Shown here piece by piece: positions 42,794 through 53,640 of a DNA stretch of 64,000 nt (positions are counted from its first letter, which is position 1; each line of letters begins with the position of its first letter). Location: NCBI GenBank assembly GCA_022539475.1, contig VCMS01000049.1, positions 124,001 to 188,000 of the forward strand, in the 5' to 3' direction. Below the pieces are notes generated by a model. The model searched no databases. It saw only the letters and a list, made by a program, of their open reading frames with translations, and was not told the DNA's origin. The stretch comes from Gracilaria domingensis (lineage: Eukaryota > Rhodophyta > Florideophyceae > Gracilariales > Gracilariaceae). The position numbers were made by a program, and so were the translations under genes.

Positions 42794-45464
42794 TTACTCT
42801 TTCATTCCTGTGTAGTGCTTATCAGGATCATCTACGATACCTATTGCATGATTAATCGCGCTTGAGACCCTTTCGATAGAATCTTTGGAACTAGTGCATC
42901 GCGATTTCTTCTTTTGACTGGACTGGTTCTTTTCGAGGTGAGATCTCTTCCTGCGCCGTGTTTTGGAATTTCCACTGTTAGGGTTGTGAACAATTGGTGC
43001 AGTAGTCGGCACGTTCGGAGATGGTCTATCCAGAATGGAGGTTCCCAAAGAGTTTCGTGTCAATGATGTCGGCGTTTCTAACGCGCTGTAAGATGGAAGT
43101 TGCCCTGCATTCAATTGCACTAAACCACGTTCGAGGTACCTCTTGAGACTAGTCAGTGCTTCTCGTCCCTGCCCATCAGCTACGCGATGCATTTGATCGA
43201 TTAATGCTCTGCAATCTGACCACGAATTGTACTTTTGTACCTCCCTTTGACGCTCTACTTCTATGTCATCAAGGAACTGTTCCAGAGATTTTTCCCCGAG
43301 TATCTCCTTTATATCGGAGTCATTTGTGCTCGGATTGCTAGCGGGTCGTTCTCGTTGCAGTTGGTGTATTTCGGTTGCAATCTGGTTACCTATGGAGCCC
43401 ATTTTGCTGCGAAGATCTAGTATCTCGTTAATGCTCCATTGCCTCTGGTCTCTAAACCAGTAAGGGAACCAAAGATCCTCAATACGAAAACGGTGACCGA
43501 CTACTGACTGCATCTCTGGCCATCGCTGATACAATTCGCTCTAAACTGTTCCTATTCGAGTTAGGTGCGAACATGGGAACCCGTCAGAGCTGAACTGCGG
43601 ACAGGTGCAAACCGCGTTGAGGATCTTCGTGTTCTCTCCAGATGTCTTTGTGTATAACAGGGTGTGCTGTGTTTCCACTATGTTTGAACGAGTGGGAATG
43701 CGTTCAAGGGTAACGATGGCCACCAATTGATGTGAATCGATGCGAAGATCCTCAGGATCTAATTCAAACATGCGCCAATCGGTATCTTGGGAGCGAGGAA
43801 GCGACACATTTGTTATTGTATATATTGGAGCCCATTTAACGCTCGTTTCAAGAAACTTGCGAAGCGCGTACGGGTTAATGTTCCTTGCAAGATCCTCACG
43901 GTGCTTGGGTGGAAGTGGAAGCTGAGCCGTTGCGAGTTTGTTGGAAAGCGCGGTCTGATCTGCCGCGTTTCTAACGCGTCGTTCCTGTTTAAGTCGAGCT
44001 GTTATTTTGATCATCTCGACTGGAACCTCTGAAAGAGGGATACGACGCCCTAATATCAGTTTCTGGTATCGGTAATTGAGGATTCGGTGTACCCAGTACC
44101 TTGAAAAAGGAAACGTCTCGGAACATACACCAGCTTGTAGCATAGAATAATCATGGACGGGTAGTCGTGATATAGAACCTTGTACCATCTCGGCAAAGGT
44201 TGGTTGAAGTTCACGAAATATTTCGTGTCGAAGTGACTGCGTCGACGCCTAAAGATTTCTATTGTGGGGCTCGCTCTCAATGAAAACAAATCGGCTTGCA
44301 TCCTGTCGTTCCAATCGCTCTTGTTAATCCTAGCGCACCAACGAGGAACATTTGACGCTTGGTTTTGATTAAGATGCCAGTCGTCATAAGTTAAGTACGA
44401 GGTGGGGAAAGTGTTCCGAAGAGCATTGAAGCAGGCCCTACTCTGGTCGAGGACGAAACATGATGGTGAAAGCGTCATACAATCCTTGAACTTTGTGAGG
44501 ATCCATCGAAAGCTTTCCTCAGTTTCATTTGGAAGAAAGCCCATAAAGAAAGTAGTGACATTACCATAATTGTCCCTTCCATTTACTGTAACCAGAGGGA
44601 TTCCAAAGCGATTCGCGATGGCCTTGCAGTCGATCGACACACCTGGCACAATACCGTAGCGTTCGTAGTCATTTATCCAGTCCTCAAACGCCCAGGCCAC
44701 ATAATGAAGGTTATTGTGCTCATCGGTAGTGCAGTAAACAGCGTTTCTCCCGTTCTCTTCCTTCAATTTCAAGAGGTTCTCGTACAATCGAAAAGACTCT
44801 TTATCCTTAGGGTTGCGTGCATCGGATAAATACTTAAGTCTTTTCCTGAACAAGCCTTTGTCCACTTTGATCTCGTACTTGTCCTCCAAAATACGAAGAA
44901 TATCGGAGTATTGAAGACGCAAAGTGTCGTACATATGGTACGCTTCCTGCTCCAATCGTGGTGGTAGTTTTCGATGGAATACAAGGCGGTTAGGAGAATG
45001 GTTGTGATGAGCTTTGGAGATGTCGAAGCGAAATCCCCACTCTCCTCCTCTCTTATCCTCCTCATCCACCCCAATCTGGATTCTATGCACCTTGAATATA
45101 TAAGGGCACTGAAACTTCTTGTTGCTGCGCAACGAGCACACCAAAGATCCTCTCTTCAATGACCTCTCACTGGGGTGGTCCTTATATACAGAGTCTCTGA
45201 TACTCAAGCTATATCCAAAACATTTGGAGATGTCCTGCAACTGCTTGAGTGTCTCATTCTCAGCGGTGCACGTCACAGATGATAGATATGCAGAGAATCC
45301 GTCTCTTACACATTCTTCTTCCGCATATGCACGCGTGAACGTGTACTCCTCCTGATCATCATCATCCTCAGGTAGACTACATCCGTTTCCTTCAGTATCT
45401 CTTCCTTTTGCTTGTCCTTTTTCCTCAACCTCTTTGCATCGTTCTCCATCTCTCTGCGGTCCAT
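42794..45464 (-). CDS. MULE transposase
   Basis: Best start is ATG 45464 (MDRREMENDAKRL). The frame shifts at an A5 run near 45420 and again near 44218; each is repaired by one added A. Domains in order: an N-terminal Cys/His zinc finger of the FAR1/WRKY-GCM1 type ending in HHNH; the DDE core with D1 in VSIDCKAIANRFGIPLVTV (codon at 44629-44631), D2 in FVLDQS (44446-44448) and YDDWHLNQN; a SWIM zinc finger CTCPQFSSDGFPCSH (about 43570-43610); then an in-frame TAG at 43541 followed by a 246-residue basic tail ending at 42794. The enzyme cuts the 274-bp TIRs. Whether the stop is real or an error decides only the tail. Confidence 0.85.
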
Positions 45465-45538
45465 CCTTCCATTAAGGAATTAACAGAATGTTAGGTTTCA
45501 TGAAAGGGTGTATTTGTGCAGCGGTGACAGCAGGGAAT

Positions 45539-47776
45539 CTAACTTACCTCCATGCCCACGAGTTCACCCGATCCAGGGAGATCCTCATCACCGTTTCCTT
45601 CATCAAGGATCTCTTCCTCCACACCGATAACCCCGATTTTGGTCTCAGTACTCTCTCTCGGGGGAGCGGGAGCAGTTGGTATCAGTGCCTGAGCTTGCGT
45701 GAAATGTGATTGGGACAGTTCGTGACGGGCCATAAAGTCATCCCCATCACTATTGGAGTCCAAGTTCAACAGACTCTTTCCACTTGCTTGTCGTTTTGAA
45801 AAACTGTCTTCGCCTGGCTGGGGTGTGTTCGCTGACGATCCTCGCTTTGGGATGAAGTGAATGTGAGGTATTTTGAGAGTAGAGGGGCAACTCTTTTTAA
45901 TGGAGCTCCGTATGGATGCCACTCTCTTATTCATAATAGTGCTCGACATCTCTCTTCGAACGTGGTTATGAGAATTCTCTCCCTGGATCTCCCACTGCCT
46001 GAGGTTGCTTCTTAACTTTGCCACAATGCCTGCCTTACAACCAGATCCTTTTGGATATGACTTGTATTGTAGGCACCGAACTCTGGTACTAAACCTGTAC
46101 TTTCCGACCCGAGCCAAATGTCTTCGGAGATGCACTCCATAGCTGTATCCTTCTTTCATTAGCTCGAAGAAATAGCCAGGTAGATCCTCCACGACTTTCT
46201 TCTGCAATACCTGTTTCGTGGGCTTACTTGTCGCATTAATGACACCCTGTGACACACCTATGTGCTCAGCATTGTCTGTCGTCATCTTCCTCGTGCCCTT
46301 CTTTCGCCTCAGAACCTCTACAGTGCCGTCCTTTTCGGCAGACTTGCCGTTCGCGCCTGCAGAGTCGACATGTTTGGCACAAGAACGTTCTACATTGTCA
46401 TCTGCTGTCTTTGATTTCTTTGTAGCCGACTTTTCAACCAAAGCTTTTGAAGATCCGACCACATTCCTCTCCGGCCGTACCTTGCACGAAACATCCGGTT
46501 CCTCTTCAGAATCCATGAGTATCTCCTCGTAATTATCCGTCTCAGCTATCGTAGCTCCGCCTTCATAGCGAACAACTGTTGCAGTACCCTTCGAATTACG
46601 CAGTGTCTCTTGCACTACACGTTGATGTCGCTGCGCATAACACCCTTCACGGTTCATTCTTTGGATTTCATTCACGTGATACTCATCAGTAAATGCCATT
46701 CTCCTGGTCCGTGTTGCAATTATGGCTGTTAACCGACACTCTGCTGCTCTCAAACGATATTGTTCAGTTAGATCCGCGTCATACTTTGCTCTAAAAGTGT
46801 CTATCGGAATGCGTCCTCGAGTGCGACAAAAGCTCGACATACATGACAAGACGTAGGCACCACAGCTGTAGGAGTCCATCTGTTTCTTGTACAGCAGCAC
46901 ATCCAGCATATAGTTCTTTCCAGATATCTCCCATTCAACAGTAGTATTGAGAGCGTACTCTATTGCAGCTATGACAAACCGTAGTCTCCCATCCGATATT
47001 TCAGCCCGTAAGCTGTCTCCCCAGTACAGAATCCAGTGAGATGGAGCTTGTTCCATTGCAATTAGAACACCCCAGTGATTCCGATTCACATTCATAGGAA
47101 TGACAATAGTCCGAATATCCCCGGGAGACAAATACAGCTTTTCTGTTAGCTTTGCTTTAAACTCATGTAAACGAAACCGCGGGAATATTCGTATGTTTTG
47201 CCGTTCAAAGCTGTCTGCCACGGTACCTATATTACCACCGGTGTCGGCAGATATGAGTACAACTCCGGAATTCGGTTCCATTTCGTAGATACCTGCAGTT
47301 AAAATTGTGTTACAGAACCACTGCCGTGGTTGACATGATGTGACAAAAGACGGCTGCAGTGTGCCTTTTTCATCTTTTTCGTTCATTACTACGAAAATCA
47401 AATGCCTCCACAACGTCAAGAGATTTCTTCTTCCAATGATAGAACTGCGATCTATATCGATGCTTACGTTCTCTTGCAAGTGGGCCATACATATGTTAAT
47501 TTCTCTGATAATATCCTTGTTTCGTAGCTCTAACTCATTGCGAGTAGGCTGAGCTCTTTTTGGTTTCTTCTTTTCTTCCCTGAGACTGTGCTCCATCAAG
47601 TCAATATCATCGCCAGAATCTTCATTTTCAGGTGACAAGAAGCTGAGGATCTGGCGATCAACTTCATCTTTAGGTAGATCATGAAGTTGGAAATCATGTT
47701 TGCTCACGTCAACGGACATTTTTCGAAGCATAAGAAACTCTGTGAATGGAGCAAAACGTTCGTTTTTGCTGAGCAT
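45539..47776 (-). CDS. Ulp1-type (C48) cysteine protease with zinc finger
   Basis: 745 residues from ATG 47776, uninterrupted. Residues about 190-330 are a C48 SUMO-protease-like domain with the full catalytic set: H234 in NRNHWGV, D254 in YWGDSLR, Q299 and C305 in KKQMDSYSCGAYV. The N-terminus is acidic. A Lys/Glu-rich linker follows, and near residues 530-620 there is a Cys/His segment (RCLQYKSYPKGSGC with HNHV) that looks like the FLYWCH/WRKY-GCM1 finger usually found at the N-terminus of MULE transposases. The C-terminal 100 residues are Ser/Pro/acidic. Its job in transposition is not established; removing SUMO from the transposase or host chromatin is a reasonable guess. Confidence 0.85.
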   Translation of the reverse strand: MLSKNERFAPFTEFLMLRKMSVDVSKHDFQLHDLPKDEVDRQILSFLSPENEDSGDDIDLMEHSLREEKKKPKRAQPTRNELELRNKDIIREINICMAHLQENVSIDIDRSSIIGRRNLLTLWRHLIFVVMNEKDEKGTLQPSFVTSCQPRQWFCNTILTAGIYEMEPNSGVVLISADTGGNIGTVADSFERQNIRIFPRFRLHEFKAKLTEKLYLSPGDIRTIVIPMNVNRNHWGVLIAMEQAPSHWILYWGDSLRAEISDGRLRFVIAAIEYALNTTVEWEISGKNYMLDVLLYKKQMDSYSCGAYVLSCMSSFCRTRGRIPIDTFRAKYDADLTEQYRLRAAECRLTAIIATRTRRMAFTDEYHVNEIQRMNREGCYAQRHQRVVQETLRNSKGTATVVRYEGGATIAETDNYEEILMDSEEEPDVSCKVRPERNVVGSSKALVEKSATKKSKTADDNVERSCAKHVDSAGANGKSAEKDGTVEVLRRKKGTRKMTTDNAEHIGVSQGVINATSKPTKQVLQKKVVEDLPGYFFELMKEGYSYGVHLRRHLARVGKYRFSTRVRCLQYKSYPKGSGCKAGIVAKLRSNLRQWEIQGENSHNHVRREMSSTIMNKRVASIRSSIKKSCPSTLKIPHIHFIPKRGSSANTPQPGEDSFSKRQASGKSLLNLDSNSDGDDFMARHELSQSHFTQAQALIPTAPAPPRESTETKIGVIGVEEEILDEGNGDEDLPGSGELVGMEVS

Positions 47777-47871
47777 GAAGACAATCTATTGGGACAGTAT
47801 CATAGCGCCGAGCGTCACACTTTGACGCAATAGCGAAATGAAAGGCTCTGGCGGACGATGCTGCAGCGAAG

Positions 47872-47963
47872 CCAAGATTGGCCCTGTTCGAGCTCGTTTG
47901 GTGGCCAGCCCACCGACCCAAGATTGGCGCCGTTGGAGCTCGTTTGGTGGGCAGCCCACTGAG
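47872..47963. repeat. Two 46-bp subterminal repeats of the Mutator element
   Basis: Direct repeats starting CCAAGATTGG at 47872 and 47918, with a shared GAGCTCGTTTGGTGG core, lie just inside the right TIR and upstream of the protease gene. They may be transposase-binding or promoter elements. Confidence 0.7.
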
Positions 47964-47987
47964 CTCCCAAGAAGTCTGATTTGGGCA

Positions 47988-48261
47988 GTTAGCGGCACCG
48001 ACATGTCGGCTGTTCTGACAGCGTCAGATACGTCGCGGCATTGCTGACGCTATGCCGTGATGTGCGGAGCGGTTCGAGCGGTTGCGCCGTTTCCGTAAGG
48101 ATCTGACTAATTGGGGCGGTCGTTTATAAGGATTTTTTACTTGTATTGATGCCATTGGACAGATCCTTACGGAAACGGTTCGCGAGGATCACCCCTCTGT
48201 GGTGTGAGGATTCTGCAGCGTTTGGACACTTGCCTCACATGCTGTAGATTCTCCCCTGCCC
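47988..48261 (-). repeat. Right TIR of Mutator-like element
   Basis: 274-bp inverted partner of 41720-41993. It is followed by the TTATCAAAC duplication at 48262-48270. Confidence 0.95.
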
Positions 48262-48270
48262 TTATCAAAC

Positions 48271-48575
48271 CCAACATAACACACATCATGATGTCATGCA
48301 TGATGTCTTAATGAAGACAATAATGTCATCAAGCGGTACTGTAATTCAGATATTTGAGATAATGTGTCCCCAACGAAAGGCAGGTGTGCGCCGTTACGCT
48401 ACAAGAGAAATTCTTACAAAGGGTTTCTCTTACACTATAACATAATTCTGTGTTTTATGAAATGTTTGCACTCTTGCAAAGAGAACTAAAGCGTAAATGT
48501 GTTACATTTTTAGATTTCTATGCTTTTCCCGCACTTCCCTGACGTGTAAATTGAGAGCTAAATAATAATATTATT
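48271..48575. other. No gene seen
   Basis: AT-rich spacer between the transposon and the 3' end of the secreted-protein gene. Confidence 0.5.
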
Positions 48576-49484
48576 TCAGGCGCACCTGATTCCACCGCAA
48601 TAGAGAAGCCTTCTACACCACAGAATGTACACGTGTTTCATAAAGCGAAACGGCAACACAACGGCAGCTCCGAGTCGGTCTACAACGTCTCCAACAACAG
48701 CGACTGGCGCGAGTCGGCGGTCTGTCGCACACACGGGCGCGCGGGCAGGAAAGCATTGAAGCTGCTGCGGACAGAGTGGCGTGCCTCGCTCGGCGACCAG
48801 CACGTCAACGGATGAATCCGTCGTACGCACGTTTTCCCACACGATGTCGATACGATTCGCGCGCATCGAAGCTCGCACTTGACCGTCTGGCGCGGACGCT
48901 ACGCTCAACGACGCGTTGGCACTGCGCGAGGTGAACGATACTTGCATTTTGTTGAACGTCGGCTCCCAAAAACCTGTTCTCCATCGTATCACATTCTGCG
49001 TCTCGTCAACTGCAGGTAGCGGTGGAGTGGTGTCTCCATCGCAAGCAGTGGTGAATTTCGTTGCAGCTGCTTCGAGAACGTATATCACAGTGAAGAGAAC
49101 CGGCTCACTCCACGGTCGCGTGGGAAGAGTCACCACAGCTTCGCTACTCCCAGGTGCAGGTTCGAGACAACTGGCATCGAACACAGTGAGGTTCTCGCGC
49201 ATGACAACCACGTTTCGCGCCACCTGCTGTCCGTGGATAAGAGGGATGCGCCGAACCGCGTCGCGGCCCGTGGTGTAGGGGAACAAGTATTGCTCTGTGA
49301 TAGTGGCAGAGCAGTCGGGATTGCGGACGACCGTGATATCCACCTCGCACAGGAACTGTGGCGAGTGAGCTTGGCTCTGTGGCGGCGGTGCGTCGCATCG
49401 CAGTGCGCACTGCTGCGCGTGGCAGACTTGAACGGCGAGAACGAGGAATGCAAACCGTGCGCATGCGCGGGACGTCTGTTTCAT
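48576..49484 (-). CDS. Secreted protein with DUF2207-like domain
   Basis: 302 residues from ATG 49484. Residues 1-23 are a signal peptide (hydrophobic FAFLVLAVQVCHA). The following region, with an extracellular beta-rich look, has CEVDITVVRNPDCSATITEQ, the GRDAVRRIPL block and a FTVIYVL strand. This order resembles the N-terminal part of DUF2207 membrane proteins (a pattern of E-Y-F, then R-x-I-P). Eight or more cysteines suggest disulfides. The last 50 residues are hydrophobic and may be a membrane anchor or a frameshifted end, since DUF2207 proteins usually continue with a transmembrane segment and cytosolic tail. The gene lies 315 bp from the Mutator insertion and seems undamaged by it. 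Function unknown. Confidence 0.6.
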   Translation of the reverse strand: MKQTSRACARFAFLVLAVQVCHAQQCALRCDAPPPQSQAHSPQFLCEVDITVVRNPDCSATITEQYLFPYTTGRDAVRRIPLIHGQQVARNVVVMRENLTVFDASCLEPAPGSSEAVVTLPTRPWSEPVLFTVIYVLEAAATKFTTACDGDTTPPLPAVDETQNVIRWRTGFWEPTFNKMQVSFTSRSANASLSVASAPDGQVRASMRANRIDIVWENVRTTDSSVDVLVAERGTPLCPQQLQCFPARAPVCATDRRLAPVAVVGDVVDRLGAAVVLPFRFMKHVYILWCRRLLYCGGIRCA

Positions 49485-50361
49485 GGTGCAGGTGGGCTGA
49501 GTTCAAAGCAAGAATTGGACAAAAGGAGCATGCGGACAAAGAAGAGACGGAGGAGCTTCCCAAAGTTGAGACTCGGCTGAAGTTTCGCAAGGTTAAAAAA
49601 GAAGACTGCATCGGTATGGCGTCTGCGACGCCAACCAATGAGGCGATGGCAACACTCCAAATTGCAGATAAGATACGTAAGCAACCAAACCAATTTGCCA
49701 CGGCGATTTGCAATTGAAGCCGCGCGCATTTCGCCACTGCTTGGCCACCTGTTCCACGTTAACCCTGCTGTCGTCTGGCATCGTGGTTTGCCGCTTGAGC
49801 CTCCATGCCACCACTACCACTACGCGAAGCGACGTCGCCGTTGCTCACAGCCGCGGCGCCCACGAATGCTCGCCCTTGATTTGGTAAGTCATGCAACCTC
49901 ACCTCCGTGCTATTTGATGACAGCGTCACAACGCAGCGGTTGCGACACGGTATGACACATTATGAGTACGAAGCTCTTCCAGATCAGTAGATCTTCCTCT
50001 CTCATAGAGAGTAATTTCGCATAGAAACGTAGTAGACATAGTGATAGAAAACAAAGCATAAAAGAAAAACAACGCATGTGTTTATAAAAACATATTTATA
50101 GTACGAAAGACTAAAGAAAGCACAAATGCACATAGACATATACAGTTCTCAAAGATCAAGTAATTTTGCAATTCATGATTAAAGAGCAGGCTCCATAGTA
50201 TCATCATCAGAACCAGCTACGCAGTACTTTGAGTCCATTAGACGCTGGCGCTTCTCTCTATATTCCCTCTTAGCTATTCAACGCTTAGACATTTTCTGCC
50301 TTGTAATGGCTTTAAATGATTTTTAATTTGATTGTAAAATTCTCCATCAGCGCTGCAAAGC
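49485..50361. other. No confident gene; hAT target duplication at end
   Basis: A plus stretch about 49490-49717 is lysine/glutamate-rich and protein-like (ending RKQPNQFATAICN), without a clear start or known family. From 49960 the DNA is AT-rich and empty. TGCAAAGC at 50354-50361 is the left target duplication of the hAT element. Confidence 0.4.
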
Positions 50362-53174
50362 CATGGCTGTAACCCAATACATTGCTATTGCAATATACTG
50401 CAATATCAAATAAAAAATACATATTTCATGTCAATGACTCCATTGCAATGTATATTGTGCTTTTTGCCTATATTGCAATACGTATTGCTCAATAGTTTTA
50501 TATTGCAATTAATATTGGTCTTACAACTCGAATAAGTTCTGATTTCGTTCAAAGCATCTTGACAACGATAAAGCTGAAACAAAATCTCAAGTCACAAGTA
50601 TGCATTACAACCTGACTGTAACGCTTCACAACCATACAATTTCTGTAATTCAAGCCACAGACCAATTCAAATCGGCATCTTTCCACAAGAGATCAATTAC
50701 GAACGCCAAAAATCTAGCAAAAAATCTACCACAACATCTTAGCATTTGCGTGTTCCTTTATAGTCCCCTATGCAAGGGCTTAAACGACTTTTAAAATTTC
50801 TCTCCCGAGAAGCTTCCTATTGACTTTCACCAGAACTCTAAGCCACCGTGGAGTTTTCATCTGAAACCATCACGTAGATTATACGATGTCTACCGCAAAC
50901 CAAATGCCGACGAAAAAGCAAATGATTAGCGCGTTGATAAAGTACCATGGAGAAAACGTTCCAAATAATAAACACAGCACGACAGATAAACTGATTTTGC
51001 GTATTTATCTCCAGTACAAATGTTCTAAGGCTACCTGTGTGTCTCCAATTGTTTCTTTTTTGAACAAAACCGGATTCAACAATCGCTATGCACATCTTAA
51101 AGGATGATATGGAAAAAGTTTGGACGCAGAGCAACAAGACAAAATACTTCTGGATCTATACAACGAAAGTCTGAAATTTGCTAAACGAGAAGGTAGGACC
51201 ATCCTTTCTCATTTTCAATCCCATACATTATCCGAGTATGAACCGAATATGCACGGTTACATTTCCATGATTGTGATGAAAGGTTTGCCGCTCTACTACA
51301 TCTCTGACTTCGTAGTGCGCCGGTTTTCAAGATTTAAAGCCACAATCGGTAAGCCCAAATTTTTGGAAGTCGTCTTAAAGCTCGTGGAACTAGTTGAAGA
51401 GGATGTGTAAGAAATTATCTGGCACTAAGGGAGCAGTTCTCTATGACGGTTAGACTTGCAATGCAATGCATTACATTACTCCAATCGCTTCGTATTGTAC
51501 TAAAGAAACTTTGACCGAATCAGGAAGAAAGGTTGTGCGTTTCACGCCTCGTGTTACACTACGGGCAATGGCATCGATAGGACAACTTGAAGACGATACT
51601 GTTCTAGATGAAACAAATAATGAAACTACAACATTCAACGCAGAGACTCACGCACATTTTTTCATCGAGATTTTTCCCACCTTTGGACAAGACTTTGCGT
51701 CGTGGTGTGTCTGTCTTATCGCTGAAAATTGCAGTACGAATACGAAAACGGTTAGCATTTTGGAAAAACGGTTTATAGGCTGCAATAGCCATAGGCTGAA
51801 CCTAGAAGTGAAACAAACTATTGATAGTGTACACGGGACGATGAAAAATGCCAAAAAGTTAAGAAATGCAGCGCTGCTGCGTAACTTAAGAGGCCTTTCG
51901 CCGATAATGCAGAATGCTACAGGGTGGTCTAAAAACCTGCACATGCTGAAAAGTTTCATTCGAATTAGAGAGGATTTACTTGATGTTCATAATTCATCGG
52001 AAGGCGATCTTGTCATTGATCCAAGTGTGCAACTGGCTACGAGAGCACAAAAGTTTTCTAAGATGTTGGCTGAAATTGACATTGTTACGAAGTCGCTTCA
52101 AACCCGTGGCCATACTCTTGCGCACTTGCGCAATGCAGAGATGATCTTGATGTCTTGCTCGAGACAGTCATGGAACAGCGTAATATCAGAAGCTCTCCTA
52201 TTTACCAGTGCAAACTTGAAAACAAATATATAGCACCAGATGCAGCTATTGTTTTGGATCCAATCTTTGAAAGCAGTGTGGTTAAAATTCAACGCGGTTT
52301 GCAAACAGAACTAACGGAAGACGAAAAGGAATCTGTTCAATGCTTAGAACAACCTGATACTGTCTCAAAAGTGCATGCTGGTATTGCTTCTGGAAATGTT
52401 GGGACGTGAATCGCAGCACGACTGGCAAAGAAGAGAAAGGTAGTGATGAAGAAGGAAAAGTATATGAATTGTGATTTTATTCTGGGCTCCGTTGCTGAAG
52501 TTGAACACCTCTGGAGCATCGCCAAGAACGTTTTGACAGACAATCGCAAATCTATGACTCCAAGGATGTTTGAAGCCATTGTAGTTTTGAAACAGAACGA
52601 ATGATTCTGGGATTCACAGTTGGTTTCTGAAGCAATTCTAAATGCTCGTTCTGAACGTGTTCAATCTCGTTTAGAACAGTACGCTCTTGAAGAGGAATTG
52701 ATGAACCACTGACCTCTCTCTTTAAATGATATCTGATTGAACTTTTGAATTGTGGTGAGTTATGGTATCGAAGGTGTGAATTGAGAACAAACTGGTTATC
52801 ATTAGACGATTTCGGCTGACAGTTGAGCAGTTTTGCATAACGGTTAGCGTACTTTGTAGTTGATATGCTCCGTGTGATACGCATTGTAATGAGTGTACTG
52901 ATTTTAGCAAAGTTTTCCAGTACTTAACAGTAACAAGTAAATTCTTTGCCTGACCAAGCAAGATTTGAACCAAAAAGCTTTGCTATCTTGATTTTCGTAG
53001 TTCAAATATACGTATTGCACGTTTATTGCACACCTAAGGTATATTGGTATCTTATTGTATTTCAAATCTTTTATTTATTGCAATACATATTGCCCAAGAA
53101 AGGGACTGAGCCTATTGTATTTCTTATTGTGTTTGAACAACCAATATGTTGCAATAATATTGGTTACAGCCCTG
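50362..53174 (+). mobile_element. hAT DNA transposon, decayed
   Basis: A 2.8-kb element. The ends are CATGGCTGTAACC on the left and CAGGGCTGTAACC (inverse of 53162-53174) on the right; CAGGG-type ends are usual for hAT. The 8-bp target duplication TGCAAAGC is exact at 50354-50361 and 53175-53182. Both subterminal regions (50362-50520 and about 53000-53174) are crowded with TTGCAATA-like motifs in both orientations, the expected clustered transposase-binding sites. The inside carries broken transposase frames on the plus strand. Confidence 0.92.
50886..52640 (+). pseudogene. hAT transposase, multiply broken
   Basis: Successive plus frames at 50886-51107, 51120-51410, 51466-52233, 52155-52409 and about 52420-52640 cover one transposase. 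The third has CLIAENCSTNTKT and the RFIGCNSHRLNL block of hAT enzymes, with GWSKNLHMLKSF equivalent to the R-W-x-S motif. The last contains the C-terminal hAT dimerisation block (DFILGSVAEVEHLWSIAKNV, LTDNRKSMTPRMFEAIVVL). Frame changes and a TGA (QNE, stop, FWDSQ) separate the parts. It is not functional as read. The IGC-HR variety resembles oomycete and algal hATs. Confidence 0.85.
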
Positions 53175-53439
53175 TGCAAAGCGGATGCCTTATGATATGG
53201 CCATTGGTCAAAGCCACACAAAATAAAAAACTTTAATCGTTGGCAGACTTCGCCCAACAATAATATTTGGACCCGATAACAGCTTACAAGTGCGTCAGTC
53301 GACCAAAATAACTTTCCACAATAATATGAACACTTGAAATATTAGAATTTCTTTCTTCATCTTCAAATGACAAAATATCTCTTTGCAGTTTCTTCCTGGA
53401 TGTAATTGTCGAGATGTGTCCGAAGTGCGTCCGTTCTGG
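53175..53439. other. Target duplication, then AT-rich DNA without gene
   Basis: Begins with the TGCAAAGC duplication. No gene seen. Confidence 0.5.
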
Positions 53440-53640
53440 CTGTTCACAGAGCTACAGCACAAACCAACGAAGTCCGGACCCGCGGCCCCAAAGAGGCTGT
53501 GTAAACGGACGGCGTCTGGGTTGCACAGTGGCGGCCCTAGAGTAGGCTGCATGTGTAGACGGACGAGCGTCCCCGGAGAGGCTCTGTCGCGTACACGTCG
53601 CAAGACAACGTAAAGTTGAATATACTTTTTTGTAGAAGAT
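53440..53640 (-). repeat. Dispersed LTR-like repeat, second copy
   Basis: The minus strand is homologous to the plus strand at about 24842-25030 (shared CAACTTTACGT, GTCTTGCGAC, ACGCGACA, CACATGCAGCC and CAGCCTCT blocks). Roughly three quarters of bases look identical. This GC-rich core is probably part of an LTR of an unlisted copia-like family. Confidence 0.7.

Larger units (their letters stand above)
41720..48261 (-). mobile_element. Complete Mutator-like element with Ulp1 protease gene
   Basis: A 6542-bp DNA transposon. Both ends read GGGCAGGGGAGAATC outward-in. The terminal inverted repeats are 274 bp each and differ at about three sites by eye, so it is young. The 9-bp target duplication TTATCAAAC is exact on both sides (41711-41719 and 48262-48270), the length typical of Mutator. 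Two genes read on the minus strand: a Ulp1-type cysteine protease (upstream) and a MULE transposase. A fragment of a host gene lies on the plus strand near the left end. MULEs carrying Ulp1-like genes are known in plants (Kaonashi-type); this one is outside plants if the lineage guess is right. Confidence 0.95.
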
